DNA of 64,000 nt from contig NZ_JAPDOE010000001.1 in NCBI RefSeq assembly GCF_026013365.1, positions 930,001 through 994,000 on the forward strand, in the 5' to 3' direction. The number at the start of each line of letters is the position of its first letter. Position 1 is the stretch's first letter. The DNA is from Paenibacillus sp. LS1 (lineage in GTDB: Bacteria; Bacillota; Bacilli; Paenibacillales; Paenibacillaceae). Under the pieces are notes generated by a model. It saw only the letters and a list, made by a program, of their open reading frames with translations. It did not search any database and was not told where the DNA came from. The position numbers were made by a program, and so were the translations under genes. Below, in pieces: positions 39,869-48,291 of the stretch.

Positions 39869-40889
39869 ATGCCAAAGCTTCTTCGATGGCAATCGTTATT
39901 GGATACGGACCAGACTCTTGATTAGAGACCACAACCAGTTGTAGATCATAGTCCGGATACACGGAAGACATGAACGACACCCCTGGATCGAATCCCATGA
40001 CATGATATTTGAAAATGTCTTCCCCCTTGCGTTCAATCCAGATACCCTGCCCATAATACTCTTCATCCTCTTGATGAGCGTGTGGAGTTAATAACTGCTG
40101 TGTCGTCTCTTCACTCAACAATTGGTGACCCAGCAAAGCCTCCCAGAATTGAATTATATCCGGTGCCGTAACATAGGCTCCACCATCTGATCCACCTTTG
40201 ACAGGAATCGAGAAAATATTAGTGTTCCAAGTGCCATCTTCATCATCGATATACCCTACGGCTGTGTTGCGCGGAAGCTGATCTGTTAAAAAATAACCCG
40301 AGTCCTTCATGCCACACCGTTTGAAAATGTGCTCTTCCACATAATCTGTAAACGACCGTCCTGAATGTTGTTCCACGATAAGCCCCAGCACAATGAAACC
40401 CGCATTGTTGTAATGAAAACGTTCACCCGGAGCAGACTTCATCGGCAGATGCTGAAACATGGGCAGAAAGTCACTTAATCGCCGCATCGCGTAAACGGGT
40501 CTCTCTTTCCATAATTCTGAAAAGTCATCCATCACTTCTTCATCGAAATAATCTGGAATGCCTGACATGTGTGTTAACAATTGATGGATGGTGATCCCTT
40601 CGTCCCAAAGCGGGAACTCCATATCCAACACATCGTTCAGCTTGGAATCCGCAGACAACTCGCCCGCTTCAATTAGTTGGCATATACTCACTGCCGTGAA
40701 GATCTTACATCCTGATGCAATTCCAAAGCGTGTGTCCACCTGATTGGCAAGTTCTTCGCTGCGATTCGCATAACCACGTTTCATATTCAGAAGGGTTTTC
40801 CCAGCTTGTTGGAGTAATACAACACCCGAAAAATTCACGCCTTCCATGACTTCTTCTACTTTTGTTGTCAGCTCTACTGCATTCAACAT
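39867..40889 (-). CDS. Serine hydrolase, class C beta-lactamase fold
   Basis: 340 residues. SxxK in FGIASGCKIFTAVS (about residue 58), YxN in RFHYNNAGFIVLGLI (about 145), and HVMGFDPGVSFMSS near the C-terminus as the third motif. The Cys in S-G-C-K is unusual but allowed (x-x). The ATG at 40889 has AGGTG 10 nt upstream; the GTG at 40901 overlaps that site. Probably an esterase or peptidase of the PF00144 group. Confidence 0.88.
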   Translation of the reverse strand: MLNAVELTTKVEEVMEGVNFSGVVLLQQAGKTLLNMKRGYANRSEELANQVDTRFGIASGCKIFTAVSICQLIEAGELSADSKLNDVLDMEFPLWDEGITIHQLLTHMSGIPDYFDEEVMDDFSELWKERPVYAMRRLSDFLPMFQHLPMKSAPGERFHYNNAGFIVLGLIVEQHSGRSFTDYVEEHIFKRCGMKDSGYFLTDQLPRNTAVGYIDDEDGTWNTNIFSIPVKGGSDGGAYVTAPDIIQFWEALLGHQLLSEETTQQLLTPHAHQEDEEYYGQGIWIERKGEDIFKYHVMGFDPGVSFMSSVYPDYDLQLVVVSNQESGPYPITIAIEEALA

Positions 40890-40975
40890 TTTGTTGTTCA
40901 CCTACTTGTCTATGTATTCATTACATTCTCATTCTTAATTCTTCGTCATATCCTGCATACCTGCCAAATTTCCAT

Positions 40976-41017
40976 AAAAAGAAGGGGTACTCCCTTATAA
41001 AAGGAAATAACCCTTCT
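40976..41017 (-). terminator. Terminator downstream of the DUF1361 gene
   Basis: Minus strand GAAGGGTTA...TACCCCTTC followed by TTTTTA, about 110 nt after the stop at 41130. Confidence 0.7.
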
Positions 41018-41129
41018 TCAGACAACGCAAGTATAAGTTGCACAAAACATGCTCAACTGCCGTTCAATCACTTGTTCCACTCGTTTTACCGTAAGTCTAT
41101 CTGGCTGCATGCCTTCAAAACAACATGAA

Positions 41130-41858
41130 TTAACGCATTGCTTGCAGGTCCGCCTCAGGACTTCCTGCACTCTTCTTCGTTTCACGGGGAGACCTGGTAT
41201 TCATCAGATAATACAATGTGGCATAGATCGTAATGATAAACGTGCCAAAAAACAGGCAAAACGCAAGAGACGGGCGGCTTACACTTTCGTGCATCAGCTC
41301 AATCAGCGTCTCGCGATTCGTCAGTGCATCCCAGCTATTCAGTCGATATACGCGTCCAAGCAATACCCCGTAACTTCCCAAAGCACAGCCTGCCAGTACA
41401 AAAATCCAGGATGCCCAGCGTCCAATTCGGTGATAGATCACTTCCTGAAGCTGATACATTGACAGGAAGCCAAGCAGGAGTCCAGTCCAGACAAACATTA
41501 ATATAACGCTCAAGTCGTACCAATAGGTGTAGTCCACCCCATTCCCACCATAATACCGGGAACTTCTCGCTGTCAGATGAACCAAATCCGTAACAATATA
41601 AGAAGAGTTCGGGAAAAATAACAACCACAGCAGACCACTTGCTATTGCAAGCCATCCGGCACCTTTCCATTTCACACCACTTAGAAGATAGGAAGCATAA
41701 GAGAACACAAAAGGAATCCAACCCAAGAATAGGTTCCAGATCAGGAAGCGGAAATAACGCTGATCCAGCCAATCTGCGGCTAAATAGTACAACCCAAGTG
41801 TTACTATTGTGACCACACTAAGGAAAATAAATATGCGAATATAATTCAGTTTTCTCAA
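41130..41858 (-). CDS. DUF1361 membrane protein
   Basis: 242 residues, seven or so hydrophobic helices. The family features RFLIWNLFLGWIPFVFSY and FPNSSYIVTDLVHL, and the later GRVYRLNSWDAL, identify DUF1361. The TTG at 41858 has GAGGT at the right distance; a GTG at 41873 would overlap that site. Its function in bacteria is unknown. It lies 29 nt after the gene at 41888, so the two are probably cotranscribed. Confidence 0.85.
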   Translation of the reverse strand: MRKLNYIRIFIFLSVVTIVTLGLYYLAADWLDQRYFRFLIWNLFLGWIPFVFSYASYLLSGVKWKGAGWLAIASGLLWLLFFPNSSYIVTDLVHLTARSSRYYGGNGVDYTYWYDLSVILMFVWTGLLLGFLSMYQLQEVIYHRIGRWASWIFVLAGCALGSYGVLLGRVYRLNSWDALTNRETLIELMHESVSRPSLAFCLFFGTFIITIYATLYYLMNTRSPRETKKSAGSPEADLQAMR

Positions 41859-41887
41859 TGATTCTGACCTCACTTGATAAAATTCAA

Positions 41888-42424
41888 TTAGTTTCGAAAA
41901 TATCGGATGATTTCTTCCTTATTCTTTTCCACACGCAAATTCAATCCACGTTTATCCTTTAATCCATACTGCTGTAATTCATGACTTGGATCAAGCACCA
42001 GCGGTTTAGTCGCCACATCGACCAGCAAATCCATCGTCAGTTGATAGGTTTCCCGTATCTTGTCCATCGGCAGAGAGGATTCATACCGTTTGATCAGCTC
42101 AATCAGACGTTCAGCATATATAAGACGAACCATACTGTCCGCACTCTTCAATTGTCTTGAAGCAAATGCTGTAATTGCCGTAATAATACTAGGTTCAGTC
42201 CGATGCTTGGCAATCAACGCAAGTTCATCCACCGCATCCCAATTCATGATAGACAGCTCGGAACTTAATTGTTGAATTCGCTCACTTATCCATTGCTCCT
42301 CTAACTCTTGGGGTACATCCCAGCGCTTATAGTCCGCGTACACGCCTTCTCGATGCATCTGTATAGCGCTCCCGGAATGTTTGACGAACAATTCCTTTGC
42401 TACACCCCAATCGGTCTCTTCCAT
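41888..42424 (-). CDS. Hypothetical helical protein
   Basis: 178 residues, mostly alpha-helical by composition, no membrane segment. Features such as AITAFASRQLKSADSMVRLI, YAERLIELIKRY and RETYQLTMDLLVDVATKPL suggest a helical repeat. Family not recognised. GGTGGTGG lies before the ATG. It precedes the DUF1361 gene. Confidence 0.7.
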   Translation of the reverse strand: MEETDWGVAKELFVKHSGSAIQMHREGVYADYKRWDVPQELEEQWISERIQQLSSELSIMNWDAVDELALIAKHRTEPSIITAITAFASRQLKSADSMVRLIYAERLIELIKRYESSLPMDKIRETYQLTMDLLVDVATKPLVLDPSHELQQYGLKDKRGLNLRVEKNKEEIIRYFRN

Positions 42425-42542
42425 CTTTAACCACCACCATACCTATTCCTATTTGTGCGTATACTCCTACATATTACATAAGTTTACTGCTCTCCAAGCA
42501 TACTAGAATCATACCATTTACCAAAGGAGAATCAAATTTACA

Positions 42543-43199
42543 ATGAATCCGAATTCGATGCACCCTCAAAATCTAGTACAACCCACTTTGAATGCAAATC
42601 CAAATGTCACTCCTAACATGAATCATGGCGGCCACGAGATGTTCGATGTGCATGAGATTCTGTCCTCCACCATTAACGTGCTGGATCAATATATGATCTT
42701 TCGTACATTTGTGCAGAGCCAGGAACTGATTGGCATTTTGGACCGTCAGTACAATTTCATTTTATCCCAATACAATCTGACAGCAGAGTGTTTTGCATCC
42801 GGACAGAAGCCTCATCAAGAGACGGCAACCTATATGATTCCCAACATCGTACCACCGGTATATGGCCTTAAGCCCTCGGCACCGAAAAAGCCAAACCAGA
42901 GCTTAGCTGATGTAAAGGATGCCGGTATTAGCGGTCATATGCTGGGACTGATCAAGTCACATGCGAGTCTTCTGGGCATGTCCTGCAGCGAGATCACGAA
43001 CGGAACGGTTCGTCGAGTCATCGCTTCGCAGATCCAGCATTTTATCGAGATGGCCTATGAAATTTTCATGTTCCAGAATAAAAACGCCTACTATCAAGTA
43101 CCTCAACTCACCATAAGTGATACACAACAGATGCTTCAAGCATACATCGCGGCAACCGGAGCACCCCAGATGCCTATTAGCAATAAACCACTTCATTAA
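42543..43199 (+). CDS. Spore coat protein, CotF-like
   Basis: 218 residues. A polar Asn/Pro-rich N-terminus (1-30) is followed by a ferritin-like helical region typical of CotF-type coat proteins (HEMFDVHEILSSTINVLDQY, ECFASGQKP, DVKDAGISGHMLGLIKSHAS, FIEMAYEIFMFQNKNAYYQV). AAAGGAG lies about 13 nt before the ATG. A CATACCAT element about 30 nt upstream could be part of a SigE-type -10 box, but no matching -35 was clear. Presumably made in the mother cell during sporulation. Confidence 0.82.
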   Translation: MNPNSMHPQNLVQPTLNANPNVTPNMNHGGHEMFDVHEILSSTINVLDQYMIFRTFVQSQELIGILDRQYNFILSQYNLTAECFASGQKPHQETATYMIPNIVPPVYGLKPSAPKKPNQSLADVKDAGISGHMLGLIKSHASLLGMSCSEITNGTVRRVIASQIQHFIEMAYEIFMFQNKNAYYQVPQLTISDTQQMLQAYIAATGAPQMPISNKPLH

Positions 43200-43225
43200 T
43201 TAGAAAATAAAGTGCGATTACCCAG

Positions 43226-43269
43226 AACAGTCTCTTCAACCCACCAGGGTCTTAAGGGACTGTTTTTTT
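43226..43269 (+). terminator. Terminator of the coat protein gene
   Basis: AACAGTC...GGACTGTT with further CTT/AAG pairing, then TTTTTT. Confidence 0.85.
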
Positions 43270-43441
43270 GATTATTTGCAATCATACTCCTACTGAAGAC
43301 TCTTGATTCGCTTACCAGAAACTGGTTTAATCAAAGACAGAACTTACATATTCAACATACGGATCATACATATAAAATACGGTAAAATGCGGTTATAAGA
43401 AAATTCAAATGGCTTTTTCTTCATTATGGGGAGGTATACAG

Positions 43442-44395
43442 ATGAGATGGAAGCAACCTGCTAAACTTGGTTTACTGGCTATGGCTCTAGGCTGTACTGC
43501 CATTGGCGCAACAATCACACCTTCAACAACACTCGCTGCACCTGTTCCCGCCTCCAAAGCGGTGTATCATCAGTTCCAAACCTATCGAACAGCAGCAGTG
43601 AAGTCTACCGAAAGTCTGATTAAAGCGCGTAAATACCTCATGAATCATATCGATAAAGTTGGCCCCTGGCAGGCCACACTCATGACGCTGCAACTGGAGA
43701 ACATGCAGAACGTGAAGTTGGCTGATTTGGATTACAAAATGTATACGGAACAGTTTCAACAGGCCATATCTCAAGCCCATGAACAACTTGGTTACGAACA
43801 GAAGCTTACATATAGTCGTCTGCTGAAAGAAATTAAAGATCCGGCAGTGAAGAAGCTTCTGCAGGAAGCATCTGATCTTGGGTTCAAACTGGAAACGAGT
43901 GAAGGCCTGTATTACCCCATCATCAACTATGAGATATACCAAAAGTTCAAGCTCTTCGTCCAGGCAGACATTGCTGCCTACATTAATATTATGGCTACCG
44001 AGTCCAACCAAATGACGACTTCAGATGGTGGCATTATCATCCCTTGGAACGAATTAATCCAGCGTGCATTGGAGAAAGAAGCCTTTTTGAACAAATTCCC
44101 GAATTCCAATCGGACAGCAGCAGTGAAGCAAGGGTTATTTGTGGATTATCTGTTTTACGGAAGTGACAACACGCCTGCATACGACTGGAACACGGATGAA
44201 GAAATCCGCACCATAGACCCTGAGGTGAAAAAGGCTTACGAGAAAGCTTTGGCTAAGCGGGAGCCTAATACGGAGAGTGTTCTTCTGGACACTATGGAAA
44301 AGATTTTGCTGGTTCTCAATCAGAACAATGATGAGCTAACACCTGAAATTAGAGCAATCATTGAACCTGTTCAACAACAATTTGCCCTTGAATAA
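43442..44395 (+). CDS. Secreted helical protein of unknown function
   Basis: 317 residues from the ATG at 43442 (GGGGAGGT upstream). A typical signal peptide (MRWKQPAKLGLLAMALGCTA...TTLAAPVPA) with a likely cut after the ALA/LAA at about residue 32. The mature part is helical and charged, with repeated aromatic residues (YHQFQTYRTAAVKSTESLIK, EQLGYEQKLTYSRLLKEI). No recognised family. It has its own strong terminator. Confidence 0.78.
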   Translation: MRWKQPAKLGLLAMALGCTAIGATITPSTTLAAPVPASKAVYHQFQTYRTAAVKSTESLIKARKYLMNHIDKVGPWQATLMTLQLENMQNVKLADLDYKMYTEQFQQAISQAHEQLGYEQKLTYSRLLKEIKDPAVKKLLQEASDLGFKLETSEGLYYPIINYEIYQKFKLFVQADIAAYINIMATESNQMTTSDGGIIIPWNELIQRALEKEAFLNKFPNSNRTAAVKQGLFVDYLFYGSDNTPAYDWNTDEEIRTIDPEVKKAYEKALAKREPNTESVLLDTMEKILLVLNQNNDELTPEIRAIIEPVQQQFALE

Positions 44396-44416
44396 TCAGA
44401 TGCTGAATAACAAAAT

Positions 44417-44469
44417 GTAAACTTAAAAGCGGCAGTCCTCAAAACAGAGGGTGCCGCTTTTAAGTTTAC
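44417..44469. terminator. Strong bidirectional terminator
   Basis: GTAAACTTAAAAGCGGCA pairs perfectly (18 bp) with TGCCGCTTTTAAGTTTAC. It separates the secreted-protein gene from the convergent sigma-factor gene; the AAAA/TTTT tracts lie inside the stem. Confidence 0.88.
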
Positions 44470-44491
44470 ATATCCAGTCCTTACGTTGTGA

Positions 44492-45427
44492 TCAAAGAGT
44501 TGACGTGTTTATCGATGTAAGTTTGTTCGGATTAACGACGAGATAAACGCCCTCAATGCGCTCTCCGGAAGGGTTCAACTCTATACAGAGTACCTCGGAC
44601 AACTGCCCTTCTTTCATCAATGCGAGTTGAAGCTCGCCATTGATCCACATCGGTACCCATTCTCTTTCACGCAATCGAATAAGGACTCGCCGTGAGGTCA
44701 GGAGTGCAAGCACACCTTTGTGCACGTTCATCGTTCTCATAACGGTATGCTCAACGCCACCGCCATCTGCTGTAAATACAGGCTGATCCGCCAGTAACTC
44801 CAACATGGCAGAGACGTCATAACGAAGGAATGCCGTTGTAAAACGGCTCAGCAATTCACCTTTGGCTTTCATAACCGCATCACTCTGCTCGATCGGTGGT
44901 AGTCTTTCGGGCAGATTTCGTCTGGCACGGCTATATATTTGACGGCAGTTACTCTCCGTTTTGCCCAGCCAATCCGCTATTTCGGCATAATCATATCGGA
45001 ACGCTTCACGAAGTACAAAAACAGCCCGTTCCATGGGCGATAGGCGCTCCAACATGACCAGATAGGCGTAGGAGATCAGCTCTTTTTTCTGCATCGTTTC
45101 CTCTGGCATGTTCCCCACTTCACTGTCACCCATCGGCTCTGGCAGCCACTCACCAACATAACTTTCCCGCTGATTACGGGCGGAATTTAGCAGGTTCAAG
45201 CTTCGGTTCACAATCAGTCTGGCGATGTAGGACTTGGGATTACGAATATCCTGAGCAGACGTGCTCTGAATCCCCGCAAAACAATCCTGTACAATATCTT
45301 CAGCTTCTACCACACTGCCGAGCATACGGTAAGCTATTGAAAATGCATAATTTTTATAACGAATATACAACTCACCAACATCCAGAGAAGACACTTCTGG
45401 CTCATTGGCGTGGAGATTGGAATTCAT
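44492..45427 (-). CDS. ECF sigma factor, ECF41 (SigJ-like) with SnoaL-like tail
   Basis: 311 residues. Region 2 (LYIRYKNYAFSIAYRMLGSV, EAEDIVQDCF), region 4 (LSPMERAVFVLREAFRYDYA, EIADWLGKTESNCRQIYSRA), then a SnoaL/NTF2-like domain of about 115 residues with FTADGGGV, the DGGG loop seen in ECF41 factors, whose tail tunes activity in place of an anti-sigma factor. The ATG at 45427 has GAGGAGG upstream. It follows an AhpD-like gene by 34 nt, the usual ECF41 pairing. Confidence 0.92.
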   Translation of the reverse strand: MNSNLHANEPEVSSLDVGELYIRYKNYAFSIAYRMLGSVVEAEDIVQDCFAGIQSTSAQDIRNPKSYIARLIVNRSLNLLNSARNQRESYVGEWLPEPMGDSEVGNMPEETMQKKELISYAYLVMLERLSPMERAVFVLREAFRYDYAEIADWLGKTESNCRQIYSRARRNLPERLPPIEQSDAVMKAKGELLSRFTTAFLRYDVSAMLELLADQPVFTADGGGVEHTVMRTMNVHKGVLALLTSRRVLIRLREREWVPMWINGELQLALMKEGQLSEVLCIELNPSGERIEGVYLVVNPNKLTSINTSTL

Positions 45428-45461
45428 GAGAATGGCCTCCTCTGGCATGGTGCATGTAGTT

Positions 45462-45908
45462 TTAGTTAAAGCAACCCGGATACATTCCTGTCGTAATCGC
45501 AATCCGGTTCCAATTGTTAATCGTGTTAATGGCCAGGATCAGATCCACCAGTTCGGATTCACTGAAATGTTCACGGACCTTATCGTACAAAGTAAGTGGT
45601 ACACCATGTTCCGAGATTCGGGTCACTGCTTCAGCCAGCTCCAGCATAACACGTTCTTGATCCGTGAAGAAAGGCACTTCACGCCACACACTTAGCAAAA
45701 GAATATGATCCGCGTAATCTCCCAGTTTCATCAGATCTTTGGCATGCATATCGAGACAAAAGGCACAGCCATTGATCTGGGACACACGGATTTTCAACAA
45801 CTCGTATAACACTTTATCCTCAAATTGCCCGGATATATATTGCTCCATCGCCATCATCGCTTTAAAAGCACCTGGACTCACTGCTCTGTAGTTCGTTCTT
45901 AAATTCAT
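45462..45908 (-). CDS. Carboxymuconolactone decarboxylase/AhpD-like protein
   Basis: 148 residues, CMD/AhpD fold with the redox motif NGCAFCLDMHAKDL (CxxC and a downstream His), typical of alkylhydroperoxidase-D-like proteins. GAAGGAGGGG precedes the ATG. Such genes are the standard neighbours and targets of ECF41 sigma factors; the promoter at 45946-45972 fits that. Probable role in redox or organic peroxide stress, by family. Confidence 0.9.
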   Translation of the reverse strand: MNLRTNYRAVSPGAFKAMMAMEQYISGQFEDKVLYELLKIRVSQINGCAFCLDMHAKDLMKLGDYADHILLLSVWREVPFFTDQERVMLELAEAVTRISEHGVPLTLYDKVREHFSESELVDLILAINTINNWNRIAITTGMYPGCFN

Positions 45909-45945
45909 TTCTCATTCCCCTCCTTCATTTGGTCTACATAATGAA

Positions 45946-45972
45946 GACAAACGACGGCCGGGATCTGTGACA
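45946..45972 (-). promoter_or_regulatory. ECF41-type promoter
   Basis: The minus strand has TGTCACA, a 16-nt spacer, then TGTC, matching the published ECF41 target (TGTCACA-N16-CGTC type), 38 nt upstream of the AhpD-like ATG. It predicts autoregulation of the ahpD-sigma pair. Confidence 0.72.
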
Positions 45973-46194
45973 TTCTTTGCGAAAACTTTTCACTATTAAC
46001 ATCTGACGTAATATAAACCCGGAATTTTCCGTATCCATGTACTGTTTTTACTGAGCTGTTTGTGATTTCAACCAAAAGTAGGTTGTAAATATTGATACAT
46101 TGACCAAAAGAGTAGTAACATACGACTAATCAAGTTAACTTTTATGACATAAAAAAAAAGAATCGTTTATTCATATCAGCAAGGAGTGTTTCAT

Positions 46195-47241
46195 ATGATA
46201 ACTTCCAACGCAAACCGTAATGTGACATCTGAATTGCCTAGAGGCTGTACGTTCACCGCTGAAGACTGGCATGTATTATCCCAATATTGGTACCCGATAG
46301 CACAAGCAACTGAAGTAACCGACAAACCACTGGCTGCTCAATTGCTCGATGTGAAGCTGGTTCTTTATCGCAGTAATGATCAGGTTGTGGTAGCCAAGGA
46401 TCTTTGTTTTCACCGTGGGGCGCCACTTAGCAAAGGTTGGGTAGAAAATGGTGAGATTGTCTGCCCTTATCACGGTTTCCGTTACAATTGTGAAGGAAAA
46501 TGTACCGCAGTACCTGCGCACCCAAGTTCCAAAATCTCGCCTAAGCTCAAACTCATCGTGTACCCGGCAGTCGAACGTTATGGCTTAATATGGACTTCAC
46601 TGGCGGGAACGGAAGAACAGATTCCATCCTTCCCTGGATGGGATGATCCGGATTATATCAATATTTTAATACCCAACTTTGATATTGCTGGTTCCTCTGG
46701 ACGACAAATGGAAGGATTCCTGGATGTATCCCATTTTGCCTATGTGCATACCGAAACATTTGGTGACCGAAACAACACAGAAGTCCCCCAGTACAAAGTG
46801 AAACGCGAGGGTAATGAGTTGCTGGCTGAGTATTGGAGTACGGTAAGCAACTATGGCAAAGGGCAAGATCTTGTTGCACCTGAAGGTTTCCAATGGCTGC
46901 GTGAGTTTCGGGTGTTTCCACCCTTTGCAGCTTCGCTTACGGTACATTTTCCGGGGGACGACAAGCTAAATATTCTGAATTGTGCTTCACCGATCTCTGC
47001 CCGTTATACACGTCTATTCTGTCCAATCACACGCAACTTTGATAAAGATGCTCCGATTGAAGACACGATTAAGTTCAACTTACAGGTATTCGAAGAAGAC
47101 CGCGAGATGGTCGAGTCACAGAAACCGGAGGATCTTCCACTTGATCTGCATGCCGAGGCCCATATTCCCGCGGACCGTACTTCGATTGCCTATCGTCAAT
47201 TATTAACGGAAATTGGTTTGGGACGAAACTACACATCGTAA
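46195..47241 (+). CDS. Rieske non-heme iron oxygenase, alpha subunit-like
   Basis: 348 residues. The N-terminal Rieske domain has CFHRGAPLSKGWVENGEIVC followed by PYHGF, giving Cys-x-His and Cys-x-x-His ligands of a [2Fe-2S] cluster. The catalytic domain has DVSHFAYVHTETFGD, supplying the two His ligands of the mononuclear iron. Likely hydroxylates or demethylates an aromatic or cyclic compound using electrons from a reductase that is not encoded nearby. The ATG at 46195 has AAGGAG 8 nt upstream. A terminator follows. Confidence 0.88.
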   Translation: MITSNANRNVTSELPRGCTFTAEDWHVLSQYWYPIAQATEVTDKPLAAQLLDVKLVLYRSNDQVVVAKDLCFHRGAPLSKGWVENGEIVCPYHGFRYNCEGKCTAVPAHPSSKISPKLKLIVYPAVERYGLIWTSLAGTEEQIPSFPGWDDPDYINILIPNFDIAGSSGRQMEGFLDVSHFAYVHTETFGDRNNTEVPQYKVKREGNELLAEYWSTVSNYGKGQDLVAPEGFQWLREFRVFPPFAASLTVHFPGDDKLNILNCASPISARYTRLFCPITRNFDKDAPIEDTIKFNLQVFEEDREMVESQKPEDLPLDLHAEAHIPADRTSIAYRQLLTEIGLGRNYTS

Positions 47242-47248
47242 ATGAATA

Positions 47249-47284
47249 AAAAAGAAGCGTTCCGTTGCGGACGCTTCTTTTTCT
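47249..47284. terminator. Terminator of the Rieske oxygenase gene
   Basis: AAGAAGCGTTCC, loop GTTGC, GGACGCTTCTT, then TTTTC; the A-run on the other side may let it serve the minus strand too. Confidence 0.85.
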
Positions 47285-47342
47285 ATACCTAATTCAATTG
47301 AAGTACCTAGCGCCTATTAGAAAGACCTTACCTAATAAAGCG

Positions 47343-48125
47343 TCATTTTTCCTCTTGATTAATCGTATTCACAGAAAGCTCTCTATAATACGGGCAACCC
47401 GGTTCGTGGATAATACGTGGATCAACCCAAGTGCCCCAGTACGGAAGACGGTTTACGTAAGGTTGCATGTTTGGTTGGTTGTTCGGCTGTGAGTTAGGCT
47501 GCATGTTTGGTTGCATGTTTGGCTGTACATTGGGTTGTACATTAGGCATTACGTAAGGCTGATGATTCACATTTGGAGCACTGTTAGAGGCAGGAGCAGT
47601 TGAAGGCTGGCAATCTGCCGGTGGGCCAATAATCACTGTTTTTTGAATGGGAGCCAGCGCTTCTTGCACTTTTTTCTCATCCAGACAGTACGTATAAGCC
47701 AGAAGTTTTGCAGGGGTAAGACGTAAGGTGTCTGAGCCAAATATCGCTTCAGGAACCGGAGCATCAAAGATCGCGAGTAAGTGCGTGTGATCGACAGTAG
47801 CCACTTCATAGTGCCACCAGCCTTGAGGTACATTAGCTACTTGCCCTGGTGTAATCGGGAAATGAAGCAACTCGTTGGTAAACGGATTAATAAGGGACAC
47901 AACTGCCGAACCACTGATGCAGTATACCAACTCGGTAGCATTCTGATGAGTGTGAGGCTCAACCACATTGCCTGTGCTAAGAAAAATATCCAATAAAGAA
48001 GTATTGCCCAGTGTGTTTAACTGTTTGATGGAAAGGGAGTTAATATAGTTGTTCTCATCCTTCTTGAATAACGGGTTATTGCTCAAATCGTAAGTAAATT
48101 CGGTAGTTGATAAAGTGTAATCCAT
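47343..48125 (-). CDS. Cupin domain protein with Asn/Gln/Pro repeat tail
   Basis: 260 residues if started at the ATG at 48125; a TTG at 48140 is possible, and neither has a strong ribosome site. The cupin barrel has VEPHTHQNATELVYCISG (metal ligands) and PGQVANVPQGWWHY. The stretch FGSDTLRLTPAKLLAYTYCL, DEKK and VIIGPPADC parallels the cupin at 29989-30582. A tail with about eight NxQP units follows (residues about 200-230), then LPYWGTWVDPR. The tail suggests a spore coat or surface protein. Paralogue of the 30-kb cupin. Confidence 0.8.
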   Translation of the reverse strand: MDYTLSTTEFTYDLSNNPLFKKDENNYINSLSIKQLNTLGNTSLLDIFLSTGNVVEPHTHQNATELVYCISGSAVVSLINPFTNELLHFPITPGQVANVPQGWWHYEVATVDHTHLLAIFDAPVPEAIFGSDTLRLTPAKLLAYTYCLDEKKVQEALAPIQKTVIIGPPADCQPSTAPASNSAPNVNHQPYVMPNVQPNVQPNMQPNMQPNSQPNNQPNMQPYVNRLPYWGTWVDPRIIHEPGCPYYRELSVNTINQEEK

Positions 48126-48291
48126 GGTTGAGGTTGCCAAAATAAAACGCCTGCCCTTCGCTCTCGGTTTAGGTCATAACCTATATGCCAGCTTATGCCC
48201 AGTGCCCAGATACGTGAGCCCATTTCCGCTATGTTTGCGGCGCATGACAAATATCCCTGACTCGGACATCCCGAGCAGGGCTCATTAGATA

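Noticed and set aside
48250..48285. GC-rich hairpin after the LRR gene stop
   Set aside because: The stem (CCCTGCTCGG/CCGAGTCAGGG) is fair but no T-run follows, so it is not called as a terminator.
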